Source: an uncultured Opitutales bacterium (GTDB lineage: Bacteria > Verrucomicrobiota > Verrucomicrobiia > Opitutales > Intestinicryptomonadaceae). Taken from it: a stretch of 64,000 nt of DNA. Shown here one piece after another: positions 28,115 through 39,917 of the stretch (position 1 is its first letter; each line of letters starts with the position of its first letter). The notes beneath the pieces are model-generated. The model made no database searches. It was given only the letters and a program-made list of their open reading frames with translations, and had not been told where the DNA came from. Position numbers and translations under genes: made by a program. Location: the NCBI GenBank assembly GCA_900547395.1, contig URGP01000003.1, positions 62,001 through 126,000 on the forward strand, in the 5' to 3' direction.

Positions 28115-30274
28115 TTAGCTTCTTGCTACTTTGCGAGTAGAACCTTCAACAACCTGCTTCAAGACGTTTGCAGGTACCTGTTCAAAGTGGCTCGGCTCCA
28201 TTGAATACGAAGCGCGGCCGCTTGAAAGCGAACGAACGTCGGTTGCATAGCCGAACATCGTTTCGAGAGGTACAAATGCCTTGATATTGCAAAGATTGCC
28301 CTTTGTTTCCATTCCCTGAATTTGACCGCGGCGGCGATTGAGGTCGCCCATGACGTCGCCCTGGTACTCTTCGGGAGTTGTTACTTCAACCTTCATGATA
28401 GGTTCGAGCAATATCGGATTTGCGTTCTTCATTGCGTCTTTGAAAGCGAAGATGCCCGCCATCTTAAACGCCATTTCCGAAGAGTCAACTTCGTGGAAAG
28501 AACCGAATACCAAGTGAACCTTGACGTCAACAACGGGATAGCCCGCGATAACGCCGTTAAGCATGGCTTCCTTGATGCCTTCTTCCGTCGGCTTGATGTA
28601 TTCTTTGGGAATTACGCCGCCAACGATTTCGTTGAAGAATTCGTAGCCTTTGCCCTTTTCATTCGGCTCAAGCTTAATTTCGGCGTGGCCGTACTGACCG
28701 CGACCGCCTGACTGGCGAACGAATTTGCCGACGCCGTCCGCAGAACCCAAAATAGTTTCGCGGTAAGCAATCTGCGGCTTGCCGACTGTTGCTTCAACCT
28801 TAAATTCGCGAATAAGACGGTCGCGAATGATGTCGAGGTGAAGTTCGCCCATGCCGGCGATGAGAGTCTGACCGGTTTCAGCGTCGGAAGATACGACAAA
28901 TGTCGGGTCTTCTTCCGCCAAACGCTGCAATGCGATTGAAAGCTTTTCCTGGTCCGCCTTTGAATTAGGCTCAATGCTCATTGCGATAACAGGATCGGGG
29001 AATGTCGGAGGTTCCAAACGAACTTCGTGTTCCTTTTCGCACATTGTATCGCCCGTGATGAGTTCCTTACAGCCGATGAGACCGCAAATTGAACCCGAAT
29101 AAGCTTCTTCAATATCCTTGCGTTGGTCTGCCTGGAACATAACCAAACGAGAAATACGTTCGGTTTTGCGCGTGCGCGGATTGTAGAATGTCATGCCCTT
29201 CTTTACGCAACCGCTGTAAACACGGATGAATACGAGCTTGCCGATGAATGGGTCTGCCCAAAGTTTGAAAGCCAAGGCTGTTGTCGGAGCATTGTCGTCC
29301 GCAACAATTTCAAGAGACGGAGTGCCTTCGTCGTCTTCCGCATAAGCCTTGATCGGCGGAACGTCAATCGGGCTTGGGAGATAGTCAACAACCGCGTTCA
29401 AAAGCATCTGCACACCCTTGTTCTTCAAAGCAGAACCGGGGATGACGCCCACGAACTGGCGGGTCATTGTAGCCTTGCGGACGCCGCGGCGGATTTCGTC
29501 GTCGGAGAAATCTTCCTGACCGTCAAGGAACTTTTCCATGATTTCGTCGTCGAAGTCCGCAATGGCTTCGATTAGCGCATGGCGGTATTCCAACGCCTTT
29601 TCCTTGTATTCGGCGGGAATTTCAACCGTGTCGTACTTCATGCCCTGCGGGTCGTTTTCGTCATAAACGTAAGCAACCATTTCAATCAAGTCGATGAGAC
29701 CTTTGAAATTTGCTTCCGCGCCGATTGGCAAATAAAGAGGATGCGGATTGCCGTTTAGCTTTTCCTTGATGTCGTTTACCGCGCCGTAAAAGTCCGCGCC
29801 GGTTCTGTCCATCTTGTTAATGAACGCCAAGCGGGGAACAGAGTACTTATTCATCTGGCGCCATACAGTTTCAGACTGGGGCTGAACGCCCGCAACGGAG
29901 CAGAATGCCGCGATTGCGCCGTCCAAAACGCGGAGAGAACGCTCTACTTCTGCCGTGAAGTCAACGTGTCCCGGAGTGTCGATAAGGTTAATTTGGTGAT
30001 CGATGCCTGCGAACAAACCAACCTTATTTTTCCAGTGGCACGAAACTGCCGAAGAAGTAATCGTGATGCCGCGTTCGCGTTCCTGTTCCATCCAGTCGGT
30101 TACCGCAGTTCCTTCGTGAACTTCGCCGATTTTATGAACCAAGCCGCTATAAAACAAAATACGTTCGGAACATGTGGTTTTACCCGCGTCGATGTGCGCG
30201 GAAATACCAATGTTTCTCGTGTACTCCAATGGTCTTTCCCTTTTTGGGGAGTTTTTGTCAGATAATGCTGCCAT
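28115..30274 (-). CDS. fusA: Elongation factor G
   Basis: Translocation GTPase. 719 residues: G1 [17 protein letters not shown]2 region [10 protein letters not shown]3 DTPGHVDF, G4 NKMDRTGAD, then domains II-V ending in [21 protein letters not shown] precedes the ATG by about 7 nt. It lies between rpsG and rpsJ; tuf is not next to it but 13 kb away beside secE. Length and motifs are of the housekeeping EF-G class. Confidence 0.98.
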   Translation of the reverse strand: MAALSDKNSPKRERPLEYTRNIGISAHIDAGKTTCSERILFYSGLVHKIGEVHEGTAVTDWMEQERERGITITSSAVSCHWKNKVGLFAGIDHQINLIDTPGHVDFTAEVERSLRVLDGAIAAFCSVAGVQPQSETVWRQMNKYSVPRLAFINKMDRTGADFYGAVNDIKEKLNGNPHPLYLPIGAEANFKGLIDLIEMVAYVYDENDPQGMKYDTVEIPAEYKEKALEYRHALIEAIADFDDEIMEKFLDGQEDFSDDEIRRGVRKATMTRQFVGVIPGSALKNKGVQMLLNAVVDYLPSPIDVPPIKAYAEDDEGTPSLEIVADDNAPTTALAFKLWADPFIGKLVFIRVYSGCVKKGMTFYNPRTRKTERISRLVMFQADQRKDIEEAYSGSICGLIGCKELITGDTMCEKEHEVRLEPPTFPDPVIAMSIEPNSKADQEKLSIALQRLAEEDPTFVVSSDAETGQTLIAGMGELHLDIIRDRLIREFKVEATVGKPQIAYRETILGSADGVGKFVRQSGGRGQYGHAEIKLEPNEKGKGYEFFNEIVGGVIPKEYIKPTEEGIKEAMLNGVIAGYPVVDVKVHLVFGSFHEVDSSEMAFKMAGIFAFKDAMKNANPILLEPIMKVEVTTPEEYQGDVMGDLNRRRGQIQGMETKGNLCNIKAFVPLETMFGYATDVRSLSSGRASYSMEPSHFEQVPANVLKQVVEGSTRKVARS

Positions 30275-30300
30275 TTAATTGCTCTCCATTATAAAAGAAA

Positions 30301-30774
30301 TCACCAACGCAAGTGCGCAAAAGCCTTGTTTGACTGCGCCATTTTATGCACGTCTTCGCGCTTTTTAACAACAGAACCCGTGTTGTTGTAAGCGTCAACT
30401 ATTTCAGCCGCCATTGCTTCCGCCATGGGAACACCCTTGCGGGCTTTGGCTGATGCAATCAACCAACGGAAAGCCAAAGTCTGCTGGCGTTCAAAAGAAA
30501 CTTCAACGGGAACCTGATAGGTTGCGCCACCAACTCTGCGGCTCTTTACTTCGAGCTTCGGGCGGATGTTTTCAAGCGCACCCAACAAAAGGTCGATGGG
30601 GTCGCCCTTTTCGAGCTTTTCGCTTACGCGTTCAATGGCTGTATATACAATGCGTTCCGCAACCGATTTTTTGCCGCGTTCCATTACCATGTTGATAAGG
30701 TGGCTTACGAGCGCGCTCTTGTAGCGCGTATCGGGAGTGCGTTCTCTTTTTACTGCTCTGTGTCTGCGTGACAT
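30301..30774 (-). CDS. rpsG: Ribosomal protein S7
   Basis: Primary organiser of the 30S head. 157 residues: MSRRHRAVKRERTPDTRYKS, ENIRPKLEVKSRRVGGATYQ and NKAFAHLRW at the end. AGGAG lies about 9 nt upstream of the ATG. Standard position between rpsL and fusA. Confidence 0.98.
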   Translation of the reverse strand: MSRRHRAVKRERTPDTRYKSALVSHLINMVMERGKKSVAERIVYTAIERVSEKLEKGDPIDLLLGALENIRPKLEVKSRRVGGATYQVPVEVSFERQQTLAFRWLIASAKARKGVPMAEAMAAEIVDAYNNTGSVVKKREDVHKMAQSNKAFAHLRW

Positions 30775-30796
30775 TTACTTTTTCTCCTGTAAAATG

Positions 30797-31180
30797 TTAT
30801 TTCTTTGCAGCCTTCGGACGCTTTACGCCGTACTTTGAACGGCTGCGGCGACGCTTTTCGACACCAACGCAGTCAAGCGCGCCTCTGACAATGTGGTAGC
30901 GAACGCCCGGCAAGTCCTTAACACGGCCGCCGCGAACCATCACAACACTGTGTTCCTGCAAGGAGTGACCTTCGTCAGGAATGTATGCGATAACTTCGTA
31001 ACCGCTTGTCAAACGTACTTTTGCTACCTTTCTGATTGCCGAATTAGGCTTTTTAGGCGTACGGGTCATAACCTGCACGCAAACGCCGCGCCTGAAAGGA
31101 TTCGCTTTCAAAGCCGGCGCCTTTGTCTTTGTATAGACCTTAACTCGAGGTCTGTGGACTAATTGATTAATTGTAGGCAT
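30797..31180 (-). CDS. rpsL: Ribosomal protein S12
   Basis: Decoding-centre protein. Start chosen at 31180 ([12 protein letters not shown]), the family start; 62 further in-frame codons upstream are low-complexity leader. 127 residues. Streptomycin-related positions are wild type: [15 protein letters not shown] and [13 protein letters not shown]. The conserved aspartate in the latter may be methylthiolated in bacteria that have RimO. There is no Shine-Dalgarno. First gene of the str unit, about 140 nt after rpoC. Confidence 0.97.
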   Translation of the reverse strand: MPTINQLVHRPRVKVYTKTKAPALKANPFRRGVCVQVMTRTPKKPNSAIRKVAKVRLTSGYEVIAYIPDEGHSLQEHSVVMVRGGRVKDLPGVRYHIVRGALDCVGVEKRRRSRSKYGVKRPKAAKK

Positions 31181-31261
31181 ATTTTTAGTCTTTAATGTAA
31201 AAGTAGGGGAAATTATCGTTTGCCGCCCCTTTGGCAAGTTTTTTTTGTGTTTTTGATAAAA

Positions 31262-31301
31262 TTTTCGGCTTTCGGAAAAATTTTCATAAATTCCGAAAGC
31301 C
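31262..31301 (-). terminator. Hairpin after rpoC
   Basis: A perfect 9-bp stem (31267-31275 with 31293-31301) about 20 nt after the rpoC stop. The T run on the minus strand is weak (GAAAATTTT), so termination may be partial, allowing some read-through into rpsL. Confidence 0.6.
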
Positions 31302-31319
31302 AAAACCTTTAAATTTTTG

Positions 31320-34300
31320 CTATTCCTCGGATTGCGCTCCTTCCACGCTTTCTTCGGAAACAACATAGTCGATATCGCTTTCAGGAGCGTCCGACCTTAC
31401 CTTCAATTTTCGGTAAGGCATAAGCCCCGTACCTGCGGGAATGAGGTTGCCCATGATGACATTTTCCTTGAAGCCTTCGAGGTTGTCAACCTTGCCCAAA
31501 GTTGCGGCTTCGGTGAGAACTCTCGTCGTTTCCTGGAAGGATGCCGCCGAAATGAAGGATTCCGTTTCCAAGCTCGCCTTTGTGATGCCGAGCAAAATCG
31601 GCTCGCCTTCGGCAGGCATGCCGCCCGCTTCTTCGATTCTGCGGTTTTCTTCCATGAAGTCGAACTTGTCAACCTGCTGACCCCAGAAATAGTCGGAGTC
31701 GCCGGGGTTGGTCACGCGCACCTTGCGGAGCATTCTCGAAACGATGACTTCGATATGCTTGTCGTTAATTGTGACACCCTGCGAGCGGTAAACCTTCTGA
31801 ATTTCGGAAATGAGATATTCCTGAACAGCGTCCTTGCCCATGATTTCGAGCAATTCGTTCGGGTCTGTGCTGCCTTCGGTAATAGGCTGACCCTTGCGGA
31901 CTTCGTCTTCGGGGTGGACGGAAATATGCTTTCCGTGCGGAATGAGATGCTCTTCCGCGCCTTCGTCCGAATTCTTGTCCTTTTCCCAAACTTCTTTCGG
32001 GACGACCTTCACGAGCTTCTTGCCGCGGCGCGTCGGACCCATCTTGACGATACCGTCAATCTTCGACATTTCAGCCGATTCGCGGGGCTTGCGGGCTTCA
32101 AAGAGTTCCGCAACGCGCGGCAAACCGCCTGTAATATCGTGTGTTTTTGCGGCGGAACGCGGAGTTTTTGCAAGGAATGCACCCTGCTTAATCGGGCTTC
32201 CGTCAACAACCGAAACCTGCGCGCCCGTCGGGATTGCGTAAGTCTTTATCGGAGTCTTGTCGTCCTTGTTCGCGTAAACTTCGATTGTCGGGTTCAAGTC
32301 TTCCTTGTGGTCGATAACGGTTGTGGAGTGACGCCCTGTGGAGGGGTCGATATCGCTCTTTACCGTTACGCCCGCAATCATATCGACAAACTTGACGAAA
32401 CCGCCGACTTCGGAAAGAATCGGAATATTGTGCGGGTCCCACTGGCAGAGCAAATCGCCCTTCTTGATTGCCGCGCCGTCCTTGAAGAAGACGACAGAAC
32501 CTGCAACCATCTTGTATTCTTCAAGCTCTTTGCCTTCCGCGTCAACAATTTGGATTTTGCCTGTTTTGCTGAGAACGACATTCACGCCTTCTGAAATTTC
32601 AACGGGGCGCAAATTGTCAAATTTTACAAAGCCGTCGCCGTGAACTCTGATTTCAGGAGCTTTTGTTGACTGGGCAATACCGCCGACGTGGAACGTACGC
32701 ATGGTAAGCTGAGTACCCGGTTCGCCGATGGACTGAGCCGCGATGATGCCGACTGCCGTGCCTCTTTCAACAAGCTTCTGAGTCGACGGGTCGATGCCGT
32801 AAGCCTTTGCGCAAATCGCGTTGCGGCGCAAGTGTGTGAGCGGGCTCATAACCTTTACCCTTTCAACGCCGCTATCAACAATCTTCTTTGCGATGTCCTC
32901 AGTAATCATTTCACCCGCGCGAACCAAAATTTCGCTCGGATTTTGCGGGTTGCGGACTTCCATTGAAGAGCAGCGACCTACAATTCGGTCGAACAAAGGC
33001 ACCATTTCATCGTCGCCGTCATAGATGGATTCCTTCCAAATGCCGTCGCGGTTGCCCTTGTCGTCGATGGTTTTGTTGTCATCTTCTTCTGTAATGATTA
33101 CGTCCATTGCAACGTCGCAGAGCTTTCTTGTCATGTAGCCTGCGTCAGCCGTTTTAAGAGCCGTGTCAGCCAAGCCTTTGCGCGCGCCGTGCGTGGAAAT
33201 GAAGTATTCCAAAACGCTCAAACCTTCGCGGAAAGAAGATAAAATCGGGCGTTCGATAATTTCGCCGTTGGGCTTTGCCATCAAACCGCGAGCACCGCAA
33301 AGCTGGCGAACCTGAGCCTTATTACCACGCGCGCCCGAATCCATCAAAACGTAAACAGGGTTGATGTACTGGCGACCGTCCGCGCTTCTCGGCTTGGGGG
33401 TTGACAAATTCTTAAACGCCTTCTTTGCGATTGCGTCTGTTACGACGTTCCAAATGTCTATGACCTTGTTTGAGCGTTCGTCCTTTGTGATCGTGCCCTT
33501 CAAGTATTCCTTTTCGACTTCCTTTACGCGTGCGCGCGCTTCTTTTACGATGCCCGCCTTTTCGCTCGGAATGTCCATATCGCCAATACCGATTGAAATA
33601 CCCGCCAAAGTCGCGGTTCTGAAACCGAGAGCCTTCAAGCTGTCCAAAACGGGAGCCGAATCACCCTTGCCGCAAATCTTAAACGTGTTCAAAATGAGGT
33701 CGCCAAGCTTTCCCTTTGCAACCTGGAAGTTGACAAAGCCCATTTCCTTCGGCCAAATCGTGTTGAATATGACGCGGCCGACGGTTGTGCGGATGATTTT
33801 CTTTTCGGAGTTGCCGAAAATGGTCTTCCTGCCGAAATCGGGATTTACGAAGTCAATCCAATCGTGCCAATGCAACAAGCCTTCCGCCTTTGCGTATTCA
33901 ACTTCCTTTACAGAACTCATCAAGGGAACTTCGCGAACGCGCACGTCCTTGCCGCCGCGCTTTACCAATACCTGTTCGGGCTTTGTGCTTGGCTCGTAAG
34001 TCAAGAAGTAAACACCCAAAACAATGTCCTGGGACGGAGTCAAAATAGGCTTGCCCGAAGACGGGGAGAAAATGTTGTTGGATGCAAGCATCAAAAGCTT
34101 TGCTTCCATTATCGCTTCCAATGAAAGCGGAACGTGGACTGCCATCTGGTCGCCGTCGAAGTCCGCATTGAACGCGGCACAAACCAGCGGATGCAAGCGA
34201 ATTGCGTCCCCTTCGATAAGCACGGGTTCAAACGCCTGAATGGAAAGCCTGTGGAGAGTCGGCGCACGGTTCAAGAACACGGGGTGCCCTTCCGTCACTT

Positions 34301-35579
34301 CTTCCAAAATATCCCAAACTTCGGGAGAACGCTTTTCAATCATCTTCCTTGCCGAACGGACAGTATGGACAAAGCCCAATTCCTTCAAGCGGCGGATGAT
34401 GAACGGCTCAAACAAAACAAGAGCCATCTTCTTCGGCAAGCCGCACTGGTGCAATTTGAGATGCGGACCGATGACGATTACGGAACGTCCCGAATAGTCA
34501 ACGCGCTTGCCGAGCAAGTTTTGGCGGAATCTGCCCTGCTTGCCTTTCAACATGTCGGAAAGGCTCTTCAAGGCGCGGTTGCCTGCGCCGGTTACGGGGC
34601 GTCCATGCCTGCCGTTGTCGAACAATGCGTCAACGGATTCCTGCAACATGCGCTTTTCGTTGTGGATGATGACATCGGGAGTCTTCATGTGCATGAGACT
34701 CTTCAAGCGGTTGTTGCGGTTGATTACGCGGCGGTAAAGGTCGTTCAAGTCGGAAGTCGCAAACCTGCCGCCTTCGAGGGGAACAAGCGGGCGCAAGTCC
34801 GGCGGAATGACCGGCAATGCTTCAAGAATCATCCATTCAGGGCGCGAGCCGCTTTCGATAAAGCCCTGAATGAGCTTCAAACGCTTTGCAAGCTTCTTTT
34901 TAATCTGCTTTGAGCGCGTCGCCTTCATCTGCTCTTCAAGCTCGACTGCGAGCTTTTCGAGATTCATGTTTTTGAGCAAATCGCGGATTGCTTCCGCGCC
35001 CATCTTGGCTTCAAATTCAGAGCCTGCGTCGATTTCCTTCTGGTACTCTTCGTCCGACAAGAACTGCATGTATTCAAGCGAAGTGTTCTTCGGATCGATG
35101 ACAACGTACTTTTCGTAGTAAATGACGCTTTCGAGAGCCTTTGCGGTCATGTCCAAAACCAAACCGAGGCGGCTTGGCATGCTCTTCAAAAACCAAATGT
35201 GCGCTACGGGAACGGCAAGCTCGATATGCCCCATTCTTTCGCGGCGCACGCGGCTTGTTGTGACTTCGACACCGCACCTTTCGCAGACTTGATCCTTGTA
35301 GCGGATGCGCTTGTATTTGCCGCAAGCGCACTCGTAGTCGCGGATAGGTCCGAAAATTCTCTGGCAGAACAAGCCGCCCGGTTCGGGCTTGAAAGTTCTG
35401 TAATTGATTGTTTCGGGATTTTTAACTTCGCCCCTCGACCACGATCTGATTGTGTCGGGAGAGGCAAGACCGATTGACACGCAATCGAAACCCGCGTCTT
35501 TGGTCATGCCCATTACTTCGCGCATTTGAGCCGTGGAATTTTCAACCGGCTGTGTGTTTTCCTGCAAATTTTCTTCCAT
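31320..35579 (-). CDS. rpoC: RNA polymerase beta' subunit
   Basis: Catalytic clamp subunit. I start at the ATG at 35579, which has AAGGAG about 9 nt upstream; a TTG six codons earlier abuts the rpoB stop. 1419 residues: N-terminal zinc site ([20 protein letters not shown]), active-site [12 protein letters not shown], bridge helix/trigger loop segments ([29 protein letters not shown]) and the second zinc region ([11 protein letters not shown] with earlier CRCSS-type cysteine). The protein ends in an acidic tail [12 protein letters not shown]. Co-transcribed with rpoB. Confidence 0.98.
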   Translation of the reverse strand: MEENLQENTQPVENSTAQMREVMGMTKDAGFDCVSIGLASPDTIRSWSRGEVKNPETINYRTFKPEPGGLFCQRIFGPIRDYECACGKYKRIRYKDQVCERCGVEVTTSRVRRERMGHIELAVPVAHIWFLKSMPSRLGLVLDMTAKALESVIYYEKYVVIDPKNTSLEYMQFLSDEEYQKEIDAGSEFEAKMGAEAIRDLLKNMNLEKLAVELEEQMKATRSKQIKKKLAKRLKLIQGFIESGSRPEWMILEALPVIPPDLRPLVPLEGGRFATSDLNDLYRRVINRNNRLKSLMHMKTPDVIIHNEKRMLQESVDALFDNGRHGRPVTGAGNRALKSLSDMLKGKQGRFRQNLLGKRVDYSGRSVIVIGPHLKLHQCGLPKKMALVLFEPFIIRRLKELGFVHTVRSARKMIEKRSPEVWDILEEVTEGHPVFLNRAPTLHRLSIQAFEPVLIEGDAIRLHPLVCAAFNADFDGDQMAVHVPLSLEAIMEAKLLMLASNNIFSPSSGKPILTPSQDIVLGVYFLTYEPSTKPEQVLVKRGGKDVRVREVPLMSSVKEVEYAKAEGLLHWHDWIDFVNPDFGRKTIFGNSEKKIIRTTVGRVIFNTIWPKEMGFVNFQVAKGKLGDLILNTFKICGKGDSAPVLDSLKALGFRTATLAGISIGIGDMDIPSEKAGIVKEARARVKEVEKEYLKGTITKDERSNKVIDIWNVVTDAIAKKAFKNLSTPKPRSADGRQYINPVYVLMDSGARGNKAQVRQLCGARGLMAKPNGEIIERPILSSFREGLSVLEYFISTHGARKGLADTALKTADAGYMTRKLCDVAMDVIITEEDDNKTIDDKGNRDGIWKESIYDGDDEMVPLFDRIVGRCSSMEVRNPQNPSEILVRAGEMITEDIAKKIVDSGVERVKVMSPLTHLRRNAICAKAYGIDPSTQKLVERGTAVGIIAAQSIGEPGTQLTMRTFHVGGIAQSTKAPEIRVHGDGFVKFDNLRPVEISEGVNVVLSKTGKIQIVDAEGKELEEYKMVAGSVVFFKDGAAIKKGDLLCQWDPHNIPILSEVGGFVKFVDMIAGVTVKSDIDPSTGRHSTTVIDHKEDLNPTIEVYANKDDKTPIKTYAIPTGAQVSVVDGSPIKQGAFLAKTPRSAAKTHDITGGLPRVAELFEARKPRESAEMSKIDGIVKMGPTRRGKKLVKVVPKEVWEKDKNSDEGAEEHLIPHGKHISVHPEDEVRKGQPITEGSTDPNELLEIMGKDAVQEYLISEIQKVYRSQGVTINDKHIEVIVSRMLRKVRVTNPGDSDYFWGQQVDKFDFMEENRRIEEAGGMPAEGEPILLGITKASLETESFISAASFQETTRVLTEAATLGKVDNLEGFKENVIMGNLIPAGTGLMPYRKLKVRSDAPESDIDYVVSEESVEGAQSEE

Positions 35580-35597
35580 AAAAATCAGCTCCTTCAA

Positions 35598-38500
35598 TTA
35601 TTCTTCGTCGTCGCGCGAGCGCGGTTTGATGTCGAGGCACAAGCCCTGCATTTCTTTCATCAAAACGTTGAAAGACTGCGGAGTGCCCGCCTGCAAAGAG
35701 TTGTCGCCCTTCACGAGGTTTTCGTAAATCTTGGTTCTGCCCTGCACGTCGTCGCTCTTTACCGTCAGGAGTTCCTGCAATGTGTAAGCCGCGCCGTAAG
35801 CTTCGAGAGCCCAAACTTCCATTTCGCCGAAACGCTGACCGCCATACTGCGCCTTGCCGCCCAGAGGCTGCTGGGTGATTAGAGAGTACGGACCAACCGC
35901 GCGGGCGTGGATTTTGTCGGCGACCAAGTGGTTTAACTTCATCATGTAAATGTAGCCAACAACAATGTCTTGGTCAAAGAATTCGCCCGTCAAGCCATCC
36001 AAGAGTCGGCATTTGCCGCTTTCGGGCAGGTTCGCGTCCTTCAAATAGCCGCGAATGCGCTCTTCGCTGATGCCGTCGAAAATCGGTGTTGCGATTTTAA
36101 AGCCAAGCTTTTTGCAAGCCCAACCCAAGTGGGTTTCCAAAACCTGACCAACGTTCATTCGGGAAGGAACGCCGAGCGGGTTTAGGCAGATTTCAACGGG
36201 AGTTCCGTCTTCCAAATAAGGCATGTCCTCTTCGGGAACGATGCGGGAAACAACACCCTTGTTACCGTGGCGACCCGCCATTTTGTCGCCGACTTGGATT
36301 TTGCGCTTGGCGGCGATGTAAACTTTTACGTTTTTAATAACGTTCTGCTCGGAAGTCGAGCCGCTGCGCACTGCGTCTTCCTGACGCTTGCATTCCTTCT
36401 CGACTTCATCGAACTTGCGCTGGTGCGCCTCGATTATTTCCATAATCTTTATGCGCACGGGAGACGGATCGATGTCGATATTCTTTGAAATTGCGGACAG
36501 ACGGCGCAAAAGCGTCTTTGTGATTTTGCGGTTTGCGGGAATGATGACTTCACCCGTCGCCGAATTGCGCACGTCCAACGGAATTTTTTCGCCCAAGAGG
36601 ACATTTGAAAGGGCTTCGGTAAGCTCGTCCTTCAATTTGTCGGTCTGTTCGCGATATTCTTCCTTGATTTTGCGAATTTGGCGGTTTTGGTCGCTTTCGC
36701 TCATCTTTTCGTCTTCGCCGTCGATTTTTGTCGAGACCTTGACGTCCATAACGATGCCCTGCGTGCCGGAGGGAACAACCAAAGAGGTATCCTTGACGTC
36801 CGCCGCCTTTTCGCCGAAAATGGCGCGCAAAAGCTTTTCTTCGGGAGCCAATTCGGTTTCGCTCTTGGGAGTGATTTTGCCGACCAGGATATCGCCCGGC
36901 TTTACTTCCGCGCCAACGCGGATTACACCGTTGCGGTCGAGGTTCTTCAAGGCTTCTTCGCCCACATTGGGAATATCTACCGTGATTTCTTCGGGGCCGA
37001 GCTTCGTGTCGCGGGCGGTTACTTCAAATTCTTCAACGTGTATAGAAGTAAAGACGTCGTTTTTAATAAGCTTTTCGGAAAGCAAAATAGCGTCTTCAAA
37101 GTTGTATCCGTTCCAAGGCATGAATGCTACAAGCACGTTTTTGCCGAGAGCGAGTTCGCCGTCTTCGGTAGCCGCGCCGTCAGCCAAAATGTCTCCCGCC
37201 TTGATTTTCTGCCCCTTCTTAACAACGGGCTTTTGATTAAAGCATGTCGCGGCGTTGGAGCGCATAAACTTGCGCAATTCGTAAACGTAAACTCCCTTTT
37301 CGGGGTCGTTCTTGTACTTGCCTTCGACCTTCTTCGGCAATTTGCCATCGGAAGTGATGACGATGTGCATTGCGTCAACGCTTGCAACAACGCCGGCGGC
37401 GTCGGCGACCAAAACTGTCTTGGAGTCGCGGGCAACCCTGCCTTCAATGCCGGTTCCTACGAGAGGAGCCTGGGTTGTCAAAAGCGGAACACCTTGGCGT
37501 TGCATGTTCGAACCCATCAACGCGCGGTTGGCGTCGTCGTGTTCCAAGAACGGAATGAGACCCGCCGCAACAGAAACGAGCTGTTTGGGGCTTACGTCCA
37601 TATATTCGACTTGCGCGGGATCCGCTTCAAAAACTTCGTCGTCTTGACGAACGGAAACTCTGCCGACAAGCTTGCCGTCCTTGATTTCGCTGTTTGCCTG
37701 GGCAACAATTTTGCCTTCTTCGGCATCGGCGGAAAGGTATTCGATTTTGTCGGTAACCTTGCCGTCAACAACTTTTCTATACGGAGTTTCGATAAAGCCG
37801 AATTCATTGATTCTGGCGTAAGAGGAAAGAGAATTGATAAGACCGATGTTCGGGCCTTCAGGCGTTTCAATCGGGCAAATTCTGCCGTAGTGCGAAGGAT
37901 GGACGTCTCGGACTTCAAAGCCCGCCCTTTCGCGGCTCAAACCGCCCTGCCCCAATGCGGACAAACGACGCTTGTGCGTAAGCTCGGAAAGCGGATTGAT
38001 TTGGTCCATGAACTGCGAAAGCTGGTTGCGCGCAAAGAAGTCGCGGATGACGGTTGTCATCGCCTTTGCATTTACAAGCTTTGAAAGGTTTGTCGTGGAT
38101 TCGCCCGACTGCTGTTCCGCAAGATTCATTCTTTCGCGGATGATTTTTTCCATGCGCGCCAAGCCAATGCGGCACTGGTTTGCCAAAAGCTCGCCGACGG
38201 TTCTCACGCGGCGGCTCGACAAATTGTCGATATCGTCGATAACGCCTTCGCCCCTCTTCAAGCGGCAGAGGTATTTCGTGCCTTCAACAATGTCTTCCGA
38301 AGTCACAACGCGGTGGTCAATCGGAGTTTTCAAGCCGAGTTTTTGGTTAATCTTAAAGCGACCGACCTTGCCCAAGTCGTAGCGTTTCGGATCTTGCATG
38401 GTGCGGCGCAAGAGCGAAATTGCGCTCTGCAAGTTCACGGGTTCGCCCGGACGCAACTGCTTGTAAATAATCTTCAGGGCGTCGTCCTTGTTGCGGGCAG

Positions 38501-39371
38501 GGTCTTTTTTCATTGCGCGGACGATTGCGCCTTCGTCAACAGTGGTGTCGATTACCTTAAATTCTTCGATTTTCGCGTTCTTGAATTCCTGTACCGCCGT
38601 CTTTGTCAGAGTTTCGTACTGCTTCAACAAAACCTTGCCCTTTTCGGGGTCGGTTACGGGTTCTGCGAGAACGTAATTTGAAATGGTTTCAAGGCTCAAA
38701 GCACGCTTTACGCTCATATCTTCAACCTCGTAGAAGAGCTTCATAAGCTCCTGGTCGCTCGAATGCCCCAATGCACGCAACAAAGTTGTGATAAGGAACT
38801 TGCGGCGGCGGCGGCGGCGGTCGATATAAACGTATAACAAGTCGTTTTGGTCGAACTGCACTTCAATCCATGTGCCTCTGTCGGGAATCAAACGGAAAGA
38901 ATAAAGAGTCTTGCCCGAAGTGTGCATTGTTTCTTCAAAGCAAATGCCGGGGCTGCGATGCAACTGGCTTACGATGACACGCTCCGCGCCGTTTACGATA
39001 AAGCTGCCGCGGGTTGTCATCATGTTTAGCTCGCCCATATAAATTTCGGCGTCGCTCGGAGCATTGTCGCCTTCGGTGAGGCGCAATTTTACATAAAGTT
39101 TTACGGCATAAGTGGAGCTTTCCTTGATGGTTTCCACTTCGGTTTTGTCCGGACCTGAAATTCTATACTCGACATATTCGAGTTTTGTCTTGCCGTCGTA
39201 GCTTTCTATCGGAAAAACTTCGCTGAATACAGCATGAAGACCCACCATTTGCCTCTTTGAGGGCGGCACGTCTTTTTGCAGAAAATCGGCATACGACTTT
39301 ACCTGATTTTCAATAAGGTTGGGAAGGGGTATGATTTCCCTCAATTTTCCAAAGTTCTTTCGCTCAGACAT
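35598..39371 (-). CDS. rpoB: RNA polymerase beta subunit
   Basis: 1257 residues. The rifampicin-binding region reads QLSQFMDQINPLSELTHKRR then LSALGQGGLSRER; the residues matching E. coli Asp516, His526 and Ser531 are present, so the intrinsic type is rifampicin-sensitive. Also seen: RDVHPSHYGRICPIETPEGP, GYNFEDAILLSE, and the C-terminal GGKAQYGGQRFGEMEVWALE. No Shine-Dalgarno. An attenuator-like terminator separates it from rplL. Confidence 0.98.
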   Translation of the reverse strand: MSERKNFGKLREIIPLPNLIENQVKSYADFLQKDVPPSKRQMVGLHAVFSEVFPIESYDGKTKLEYVEYRISGPDKTEVETIKESSTYAVKLYVKLRLTEGDNAPSDAEIYMGELNMMTTRGSFIVNGAERVIVSQLHRSPGICFEETMHTSGKTLYSFRLIPDRGTWIEVQFDQNDLLYVYIDRRRRRRKFLITTLLRALGHSSDQELMKLFYEVEDMSVKRALSLETISNYVLAEPVTDPEKGKVLLKQYETLTKTAVQEFKNAKIEEFKVIDTTVDEGAIVRAMKKDPARNKDDALKIIYKQLRPGEPVNLQSAISLLRRTMQDPKRYDLGKVGRFKINQKLGLKTPIDHRVVTSEDIVEGTKYLCRLKRGEGVIDDIDNLSSRRVRTVGELLANQCRIGLARMEKIIRERMNLAEQQSGESTTNLSKLVNAKAMTTVIRDFFARNQLSQFMDQINPLSELTHKRRLSALGQGGLSRERAGFEVRDVHPSHYGRICPIETPEGPNIGLINSLSSYARINEFGFIETPYRKVVDGKVTDKIEYLSADAEEGKIVAQANSEIKDGKLVGRVSVRQDDEVFEADPAQVEYMDVSPKQLVSVAAGLIPFLEHDDANRALMGSNMQRQGVPLLTTQAPLVGTGIEGRVARDSKTVLVADAAGVVASVDAMHIVITSDGKLPKKVEGKYKNDPEKGVYVYELRKFMRSNAATCFNQKPVVKKGQKIKAGDILADGAATEDGELALGKNVLVAFMPWNGYNFEDAILLSEKLIKNDVFTSIHVEEFEVTARDTKLGPEEITVDIPNVGEEALKNLDRNGVIRVGAEVKPGDILVGKITPKSETELAPEEKLLRAIFGEKAADVKDTSLVVPSGTQGIVMDVKVSTKIDGEDEKMSESDQNRQIRKIKEEYREQTDKLKDELTEALSNVLLGEKIPLDVRNSATGEVIIPANRKITKTLLRRLSAISKNIDIDPSPVRIKIMEIIEAHQRKFDEVEKECKRQEDAVRSGSTSEQNVIKNVKVYIAAKRKIQVGDKMAGRHGNKGVVSRIVPEEDMPYLEDGTPVEICLNPLGVPSRMNVGQVLETHLGWACKKLGFKIATPIFDGISEERIRGYLKDANLPESGKCRLLDGLTGEFFDQDIVVGYIYMMKLNHLVADKIHARAVGPYSLITQQPLGGKAQYGGQRFGEMEVWALEAYGAAYTLQELLTVKSDDVQGRTKIYENLVKGDNSLQAGTPQSFNVLMKEMQGLCLDIKPRSRDDEE

Positions 39372-39446
39372 ATTTTTATTTAGTTTGTTTTTTTAAAGGG
39401 AGCGACAGCCCAAACTTGCAACCGCCGACCCTATTTTAATAAACGG

Positions 39447-39494
39447 AAAAAACGGACAGCAAAGCCCCCATGCTTTCAGAGACTTTGCTTTCCG
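39447..39494 (-). terminator. Attenuator between rplL and rpoB
   Basis: Stem of 11-12 bp (39453-39464 with 39483-39494, one mismatch) followed on the minus strand by six T, 30-80 nt after the rplL stop. In E. coli a partial terminator at this place keeps L7/L12 above polymerase output; this hairpin is in the matching place. Confidence 0.82.
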
Positions 39495-39526
39495 TGCAAA
39501 TAAATTGAAGATTGTTGGCCAAAGGC

Positions 39527-39898
39527 TTACTTAATCTTAACAGTAGCGCCGGCGTCCTTCAACTTCTTTTCAATTTCGGCTGCTTCTTCCTTGGAAACGC
39601 CTTCCTTGATTGTCTTCGGCGTGCCTTCTACGGCTTCTTTTGCTTCTTTCAAGCCCAAGCCCGTGATTTCGCGGACAGCCTTAATGACGTTGATCTTGTT
39701 TGCGCCTGCGTTTTCCAAAACAACATCAAACGATGTTTGTTCTTCAGCCGCAGCAGCAGGACCTGCAACAGCAACAGCCGCAACAGGAGCGGATGCCGTA
39801 ACGCCCCATTTTTCTTCAAGCTCTTTTACGAGAGCCGCCGCTTCCAAAACGGTCAAGCCGCTGAGGAATTCGATAACTTCTTCTTTTGATACTGCCAT
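39527..39898 (-). CDS. rplL: Ribosomal protein L7/L12
   Basis: Stalk protein, present in several copies per ribosome and recruiting GTPase factors. 123 residues: N-terminal dimerisation helix pair, alanine-rich hinge ([19 protein letters not shown]), and C-terminal domain [26 protein letters not shown] is 8-10 nt upstream. It is preceded by a 130-nt spacer carrying a three-way-junction RNA and followed by an attenuator. Confidence 0.98.
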   Translation of the reverse strand: MAVSKEEVIEFLSGLTVLEAAALVKELEEKWGVTASAPVAAVAVAGPAAAAEEQTSFDVVLENAGANKINVIKAVREITGLGLKEAKEAVEGTPKTIKEGVSKEEAAEIEKKLKDAGATVKIK

Positions 39899-39917
39899 GA
39901 TATTTTTCTCCTTGAAC

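Noticed and set aside
31317..32594. 425-codon plus-strand frame opposite rpoC
   Set aside because: Long only because of biased codon positions in rpoC; antisense to a highly conserved gene.
36678..38084. 468-codon plus-strand frame opposite rpoB
   Set aside because: Antisense shadow of rpoB with Arg/Phe/Val-rich translation and no domain.
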